A DNA stretch of 64,000 nucleotides from Verticillium longisporum (taxonomy: Eukaryota; Ascomycota; Sordariomycetes; Glomerellales; Plectosphaerellaceae), in assembly GCA_019188255.1 (NCBI GenBank), contig JAETXT010000001.1:7874001-7938000 (forward strand), given 5' to 3'. Shown piece after piece: positions 57,661-64,000 of the stretch. The position numbers and the translations under genes were made by a program. Positions within the stretch are counted from its first letter, which is position 1; every line of letters starts with the position of its first letter. The notes beneath the pieces were generated by a model. That model was not told the DNA's origin and did not search any database. It saw nothing but the letters and a program-made list of their open reading frames with translations.

Positions 57661-60439
57661 TTCTTCTTTAATATAAAGAGAATTAAGTATCTTATTAAAG
57701 ATATTAATAATCGGATATATCCTTTTTTAAGGTTCTCTTTAAGATATTCGTCGAGAATATTTATTTATCGAGGATTTAATCTATAGATTTTATTAAATTA
57801 GGGGCTCTCCCCTTCCTTAATTAGGATTTCGTAGTCGTAATATATATACTTAAATAGTATTATATTAATTTCTTCCTTAAAGATCTTTTCGTATTTCTAA
57901 TATTCCTTAAATACGTTCTATAGTCTTTCTTATTATTCTATTATAAGCTCCTCTAAGGTTATCTCCTCTAAGTTATCCTTATTCGTAAGGGCTAATTAGA
58001 GGTCGCTTAAGAGATTATTTATAGGTCTTTCCTTAAAGGCTAACGTATTCTACTAGACGTAGCTAGCTATCTAGTTAATTTAAGGGTTTTATTATCTAAG
58101 CTATAAGATATTTAGGATAATTTATTTTCCTTTTATATTAATAATATCGAAAGTTATATAATTTTAATAATAAGAGATAAATACTTAGAGGGGCGTAGTC
58201 TCTATATTTACGATCCCTCCTCCGTATAAGATTACTTATCCTTCTACTATATTAAGTTAATAGGGTTCCTTTTTATATTTCTATATAATCTTATTCTTAT
58301 TAATATATTTAGGGCTTATATAATTACTTTAAGCGCTATTATCTAATAGCGCGCTTACCTATTATCCTCCTATATTTACTTTTATATAGAAATAATTCGT
58401 ATTATAGGTTCGTTTAACTAAATAGATTACTTTTACTTCCTTTATTAATTATTATCCTTATCCGATTAACGTTTACCTTTTCCTAAAGGCGGTAGCATAG
58501 TAAATAGCTACGTTATATTTAGATTACTTAAATCGAGGTTATCGTCGTCCTTATAATAGACCCTAAAGAGTAGCTTCTTAATATATTTTATATAGTAAAG
58601 CCTTTAATCTCTAGCCTTAGCTATATAATGCTTTATATATACGTTATTATCGTAGTCCTCTTATCTAGTATAGTCTTAATAGTATTTATCGTAATAAGTA
58701 AAGTCTAATTAGAACGTAAGCTAACTTTAATTATATTTATCTATATATAGGATCTATTTACGACTTTCCTATTCGAACTCTATTATTATTTATAGCTCGG
58801 TTTAATAGTTATATAAGAGAAATTAATATATAGCTTTCTCTTTAAAATAATATTTATAGTTATCGTAGATATATTTAGGCTAAAATAATTAATAATATTA
58901 TTCGTAGATATAATAGAATACTAGATAGTCTCTTATTATAAATTATACGTTTTCTTTTATATTTTCTTACTTTCGGGTACTAGCCTTCTATAGCTTAATC
59001 CTATAATAGATAAGTTTATTCTATAATATAAAGGGATCGTAATCTTTATTAAGGATATTAATAATATAAATCTATATTAGGATATAGAGTTAAAGTTATC
59101 TTAATAGGGGTTCCTCCTTCTAGCTTATTTATATATATTTATCCTATTCCTCGTTATTTATAAGTCTAATATAGGGTATAGCCTATAATTCTAAGTAAGT
59201 TTATTTATAAGCCCTTTCTTTATCTATATCGATTTCCTAGGTCTCTAGTATTACTTATTAAGCCTATTTCTAAATTCGTTTTTCCTTCTTAATAGTAATT
59301 ATTATAGTTAGGGTTCTTTATCCTATAAGTACTTTAAGGAATTATCTATTCTATTCTTTATTATCCTTATATATAAAGTAGCTATCCTAATAATAGAAAG
59401 TCTAATTAGTTTTAGTATAATCCTAGTATTAAATATAATTAAGCTATTATTTATTTACGGGTTTCTAAGGTTTCTTTAGCTAATAATATTTACGGGCTAT
59501 ATACCCGTTCTTATTATAATTATAATATTTTATATCCTTAAAATCCTTTAATTTACTATATCTAATATTATCGAGCTTTATAGGTCTTATATAGGTAATC
59601 TATCCCTAAGCTATATTAATATAGGGTTTATCGTATTAATATTTATATCCTTAATTAGATTAGTAATAAGGAATATAAAGGTTCTATAATCCTATAATAA
59701 GCTTTCGTCCCTTTTCTATTCTACGTTTATATTAGCGATTATCGATTTTAATAGCTATAGTAATATATTTAATAAGGGTTTCGGGTCTATCCTCCTAGAT
59801 AAGGTCGTCCTTAATAGCGTCTTTAAGTCCTTTATAGAAACGGGCTATAAGAGCGGACTCTATTTAATCGAATCGATTAACTAAGAATCGAAACTCTATA
59901 GCGTATTTAGTAGCTAGCTTAATCTATTTAAGCTAAAGGATTTTTCTTTTATTTTATCGTTCTTCGTCTATATCTCTAAACGCCCCTTTAATAGCTTCTT
60001 CGAATACGTTTATACTTATATAGATATCCTAAGTAATTTACTTTATATCTTCTTTCTTAATATAAATAGAATAGTCTTTAATAAAGGGTTCGAATTAATA
60101 TAAAGCATCCTTTTTAAAGTAAGAGGAGGCATTAGCGACCTTCTCGCTCTAGTACTTAAATTAGCCCTTATTAGCTTTATAGTACTAGCGTACCTAAGTA
60201 ATAAAAGACTAAAGTATTTTAGGGTTACCGTCGAATAATTAAAGGGGAAGAGCCTTTATATTTATTCTACTTTAAAGTTATTATATTAAAGCTCGGAGCT
60301 ATTTATTCTCTAAACGGAGCTCCTAGATTATAGCGGCTAAGTTACTAGCGCTATTTCCGATACTATTAATAGATATTATTCCTATAATAAGTATTACTTA
60401 GTATTATAAAGTAAACCTATTAAATAAGAATAATTAAAA
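57661..60439 (-). pseudogene. Chromovirus gag, protease and RT N-terminal relic
   Basis: The RIPed minus-strand translation includes a gag zinc knuckle in which Cys reads as Tyr (YNYNKNGYIARKY, about 59490-59530). Next to the transposon it shows the RT entry segment (LDEYLKENLKKGYIRLLISL, then ILFILKKN). The protease lies between them but is too decayed to delimit. Stops occur throughout. Confidence 0.75.
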
Positions 60440-60921
60440 TAATACGACCTAGTAGCTTCTAAAGGGGGAATACTATTAGAGGGTTAAGGTTATTATTTAT
60501 AGAAGCTTAGGTTATAACTCTAAGACGATATAATATCGTAAAGTATTACGTACTCGTTATAATAGATATAAAATAAGACTTAGATTAATTATTACTAACG
60601 TTATAAGAAAGAATATATCTATAAATTTAGAATATCTATCCTTATATACCCGTTATCCTATCCTTATTATATTAAGTAATAAGCTTATATTAAATAGCTT
60701 ACTATTTAGTTATTAATAATCTATAATATTAGGATTACGGTGTATTATCCTATAAGCTATTCCCTAGCTTACTATAGCGTCCTTAGTAAGCCCGACGACT
60801 TACCCTTTATATCTAAGTAAGCTATTACGTAATTTACTAAGTAGGCCCGATTCTTATCTTATCGCGCTCCCTGATCGCGGGGTCGTCGATTCGCGGCCGC
60901 CCTGCTTCCTTGGTTATTATA
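60440..60921 (-). repeat. 5' LTR (right copy) of chromovirus
   Basis: About 482 bp paired with the left LTR. The outer 80 bp keep GC-rich words (CGCGCTCCCTGATCGCGG, GCGGCCGCC) that are AT-converted in the other copy, so mutation tapered off at this edge. Confidence 0.88.
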
Positions 60922-60926
60922 CCTAG
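60922..60926. repeat. Target-site duplication CCTAG (right)
   Basis: Matches the five bases before the left LTR at 52478-52482. Confidence 0.8.
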
Positions 60927-61646
60927 CTAAGCTAAGTATTAGCGAATTATTAGAGCCGAGATATATAAGTAGAACTGAATTATTTAATGGATTAGTCGGT
61001 ATCTATAGTATATCAACCGCATCTCATTAAAGATATATATGGTAAGCCCCTAGTGCAGGCTTTCTATCTACCTAGGTACCTTAGCTTGTGGATTATGCAT
61101 CTTATGATCTTTGCCTCTTGGTGCACTTGTTCATTTAAGTGAAATAATGACGGGCCCATACTCTTTGACTACGCTTCCACGTTAGAAGCAGAACACTATA
61201 CAATGAAGGTCATCGTGAATAGCATGCAGGGGGAGTGCATGTCCTTACCGCATGTCCGACTCAACCTGACCAAATGGCCATGAAATTGCCACCTAAGTGA
61301 AACTCTGTCAGCACACCCTTTTCGTCCCTTGTGCCACCCAGCCAAAGCGCTGCACTATACCTTTGCAGAATGATTGTGCAGACTGGATACCTTTTTCAGG
61401 TCTTTTGGAATCAGGTGCAAGATGCCAAGCCTAAGGAGAATGGTCCTAATAAACGCGAGTCCCCTCTGCCGGGAACCACCCTTAGCTAGATCAAAAAGAT
61501 CCGTGGGCCATCGACGTAGGCCTCGCAATTATCCGTGCTTCTTCCCATCTTCGGAACTGCGTGTCGATCACTATAAAGAAACACTGTAAGAACTTGCATA
61601 CACTGCCTTTTGGGCCATCAAAAGAACCTGAACGCACAAACGAAGA
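60927..61646. other. Right flank of transposon block and upstream region of CorA-like gene
   Basis: AT-rich for about 120 bp past the LTR, then ordinary composition. One CCTAGGTACCT site lies near 61070. Small frames at 61374-61589 have no motif. Confidence 0.45.
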
Positions 61647-63697
61647 ATGGCCGTGTCTACACAGCACCAGTTCGCAGACGCCTGCAGTCCGAACCAATAC
61701 TCCGAGTATCCACAGAACTTGATCTATCTGGATGTTGTCGACGACTTGTTGAAGTCATCTGGAACTAAGTTACGCGAAGCATCGGAAAGGCTATTCTACA
61801 ATCATCGCCCATTTTTGCGGATCTGAGAAGCTGTCAAAGGACAAATTGGTATGGAAACATCGATCTATTCTATACGGTCAAGCTTCTTCTCACAAAATTA
61901 GACTTTGAGGACCACGTATTCAAGGATCTGTCAACATTACAAAACCACCTTGCAAGTCACCTGGTTGATAGATATGAAGATCCGAGATATCGACATGCGT
62001 AGGTTTATTAAAGGCCCTTATGAACTTCCTAAACTATCTCAAGAGCTGTTAATGACCTATGTGATTCCTAGGTTCATATATGCTGGTGATTCCAAGTCAC
62101 CTCTGTATTCAACGCTCCCTATGTTCCAGCTGCTCTCCAGTTATCAACAAATACCCGCTAAATTCCTCGACTTGTTTCTAACACTTGGCAAGACACAGGG
62201 CAGGGGAAATTTTCACTCCATTGTATACCTTGAAAGCAACTTACCTGGCACTTTCTCAGAGAGGCAGCTCGGAATTCCTGAGCTTGGCAGGTCTGGAAAA
62301 GAGCTCCGTCATTGCTACAAGATCCAAGCGATGGAGCACTCAACTGAAGAAAACCGTTGGGTTCGGAGACAAGTCACAGTGTTTCATTCTTTCGATTCAG
62401 AGAACGGTCGATGTTTTTTGCTTACCATTAAGGCCGATAACACAATGAGGAAGCGGATAGTACGGGAACAAGTTCAACTCGACATGCTGCAACCGAAAGT
62501 TTTAGAAACGCTGGAAGGATCTTTCAAATCAACCCTAGCCACTCATCTATTTCACCTGGACTGGAGCTCCGAGGGGCTGGATGTGGTGTATCGATGATAT
62601 CAGATTTCGACTTCAAGGAATAATTGATCCTGTGCAAGGAGAAAGGACAACTAACTTGGGCATGGCGGCCCCCGGGTTGAATTTAACTTCAGAGACACAT
62701 GGAGATCCCAATGCCACTGAAGGGCAGGCCCCTTTGCGACAGTCACCTGGGGTGCCAAACGCCTGCTCACTCTTCACCCAGCGTCCCGCCCAAACCTTGA
62801 GAAACACGTGGGCGGACTTAAATGTCAATAATGATCCTGCATTGGCTTTCCGACCCACAAGACGAGACACCGACGTCGAGATGAGGCGTTTGGCCGTTGA
62901 GGATCAGAACTTGAAGGAAGAAGTGGAGCAGATTTACAATCTCCTCACCCCGTTCTATGTATCGGACAAGCAGAAACACTTTTCATTCATTTCAGAGCTT
63001 CAGGAGACCAAGTTGATGATGGGCTCAACATCAGAGTACTGGCAAACCTACAAGCCACGAACTCAGACTTACTCGGATGGGAGAATTGCCCGGAAGCGAT
63101 AGCAAAAGATTGCAAGAGCCAAGTTGCTCGCTTCCGTGGTTGCATTCAAAACATCAAGGGGACTCTCGACGTTCAATGCAAAAGAGCGGATACATTTATC
63201 GAACAGTTGCGTGATAATTTGAGCCGAGTAAGTGCAACCTATCGAAGCCTGAACCTCCCAATATCAATATGTTTATGCAGTATGAAGTCATCGCACAATA
63301 TCGAACCTCACTTATTAACAAGGCATACGCTAATTCTGCTTATCGATCTGCTTTGAGAGCCGAAAAAGTGACTGCAGCTATGCACGATATTGCCAAACGA
63401 ACAGAAAGAGATACAGCTTCAATGCATATCATCACTTTGTTTACCTTGGTACTCTTGCCAGGTACATTTCTTGGTGTAAGACATTAAACGCCTCTTATTC
63501 ACACTCATCTAATACCCCGTCAGGCTCTGTTTAGCACGCCAATTTTTGAGGGAGTGGCGACTGAGTCCGGGGCCAAATGGAGTTTCGACGGCACTCTATT
63601 TGGTATTTTCATGGCAGTCTGCGTCCCAATCATGTTCATTACTATTGGTTCGTGGGGGTACCACATCAAGCGCCACAAACGCGGTGGCAGCTATTAG
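61647..63697 (+). CDS. CorA-like membrane protein of a fungal-specific family
   Basis: Exons 61647-61998, 62072-63227, 63281-63475 and 63524-63697. With three single-base breaks allowed for (one missing in CCC 61808-61810, one surplus in GGGG 62573-62576, one missing near 63034-63036) the model is exactly 626 codons including stop. N-terminal signatures are YLDVVDDLLKSSGTKLREAS, a FADLR segment, DLFYTVKLLLTKLDFEDHVF, then FLDLFLTLGK, IPELGRSGKEL and VFHSFDSENGR. A helical middle precedes a C-terminal pair of helices: METAL-transporter-like TASMHIITLFTLVLLPGTFLG and GIFMAVCVPIMFITIGSWGY, separated by a loop, ending KRHKRGGSY. This two-helix end resembles CorA Mg transporters, but the GMN motif is absent, so ion transport is unproven. 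Its role in fungi is unknown. Its place beside a transposon block is typical of accessory genes. Confidence 0.75.
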
Positions 63698-64000
63698 GGT
63701 TGGGCTTGGAATAAATACAGAATTGGGACTTTTAACTCTCTTTTTAGCAGATGAATCCACTTGATTATTTTCTACATGTCCTTTTGGCTTAATTCCATGG
63801 AGTATGGCCATGCGACAGTTGTCGCTGCGCCCTTCTAGGGACGTTTGATAACAGGAGCTGAGGCATTCAGGTCCAGGTAACCATATCGATTTGCTGAGAA
63901 GTACTATCAATCTGAGATCGGGCGTTTTCGGGGAAAGTGTTTAGCTCAACGTAACACAAGGTGCATAATTCAGCCTGCATTACCTCATGAAAACAAAACC
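63698..64000. other. Window end, no feature recognised
   Basis: Presumed 3' flank of the CorA-like gene; nothing further seen. Confidence 0.5.

Larger units (their letters stand above)
52483..60921 (-). mobile_element. Ty3/gypsy chromovirus LTR retrotransposon, heavily RIPed, with nested DNA transposon
   Basis: The boundaries are two direct repeats of about 480 bp (52483-52958 and 60440-60921) flanked by CCTAG. The minus orientation is shown by the order of relic domains from high to low coordinate: gag zinc knuckle (about 59490-59530), RT N-terminal part (57660-57800), RT C-terminal part (55560-55796), RNase H start (about 55380-55430), integrase (about 54350-54650), post-integrase GPF-like segment (about 53900-54050) and chromodomain (about 53700-53830). 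A purine tract AGAGGAGGAGTA abuts the 3' LTR at 52962-52973 on the minus strand. Stops are abundant and Cys codons read as Tyr, both from C to T / G to A change. CA and TG dinucleotides are nearly absent, the RIP signature. Without the nested insertion the element is about 6.6 kb. Confidence 0.9.

Overview
The window is nuclear DNA of a filamentous ascomycete (Pezizomycotina, probably Sordariomycetes; genus not determinable by eye). Support comes from short spliceosomal introns (about 41-110 nt, usually GTNNGT...CTAAC/CTGAC...YAG), a HOG-pathway MAPKK and Sho1 osmosensor, a Zn2Cys6 regulator, a lone dispersed 5S rRNA gene, and an AT-rich block with the hallmark of repeat-induced point mutation (RIP). 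No bacterial, phage or CRISPR features were seen.

Layout. 1-50 kb is GC-balanced euchromatin with genes widely spaced on both strands: otubain deubiquitinase (1407-4676 +), mitochondrial octanoyltransferase LIP2 (5491-6533 -), Sur7/PalI membrane protein (9086-9938 +), Pbs2-type MAPKK (11226-13213 -), a K/E/A coiled-coil protein (16610-17098 -), a divergent 5S rRNA gene (18152-18270 +), an FFSGRR-repeat basic protein (18954-19658 -), a DUF1275 membrane protein with a stop and a frameshift (20599-21500 -), a Crh-type GH16 cell-wall transglycosidase (23921-25609 +), a secreted Cys-rich protein with a duplicated module and a charged tail (27225-28482 +), a Zn2Cys6 transcription factor (29427-32169 -), NAD(P)HX epimerase (37519-38833 -), mitochondrial bS16m (39340-39831 +), a vacuolar AVT-type amino-acid transporter (40465-42282 -), a dynactin RO-10/p24-like subunit (42910-43571 +), Sho1 (47263-48300 +) and DASH subunit Spc19 (49427-49941 -). 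Most spacers hold no recognisable gene; many carry short AGGTACCT/CCTAGG palindrome clusters.

52.5-60.9 kb is a Ty3/gypsy chromovirus on the minus strand. It has LTRs of about 480 bp, a 5-bp CCTAG target duplication, and relics of the gag zinc knuckle, RT, RNase H, integrase and chromodomain, all heavily RIPed. Inside it sits an un-RIPed, GC-balanced 1.86-kb Fot1/pogo DNA transposon (55799-57658) with 46-bp terminal inverted repeats, a TA duplication and a DD35D transposase. The catalytic core of the host RT is missing exactly at the insertion point. Past the element lies a CorA-like membrane-protein gene (61647-63697 +).

A pattern runs through the window. Eight protein-coding loci with otherwise perfect conserved frames (otubain, LIP2, PBS2, DUF1275, RO-10, SPC19, the Fot1 transposase, the CorA-like gene) are broken by eleven single-base indels, ten of them in C or G runs of 3-5 bases. 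Allowing one base at each site restores a whole-codon reading frame every time. The best explanation is uncorrected homopolymer error in the assembly rather than eight pseudogenes, so these genes should not be discarded.

Functional links. Pbs2 and Sho1 belong to the same osmostress pathway but lie 34 kb apart. Crh and Sur7 act at the wall and plasma membrane. No biosynthetic cluster is apparent.
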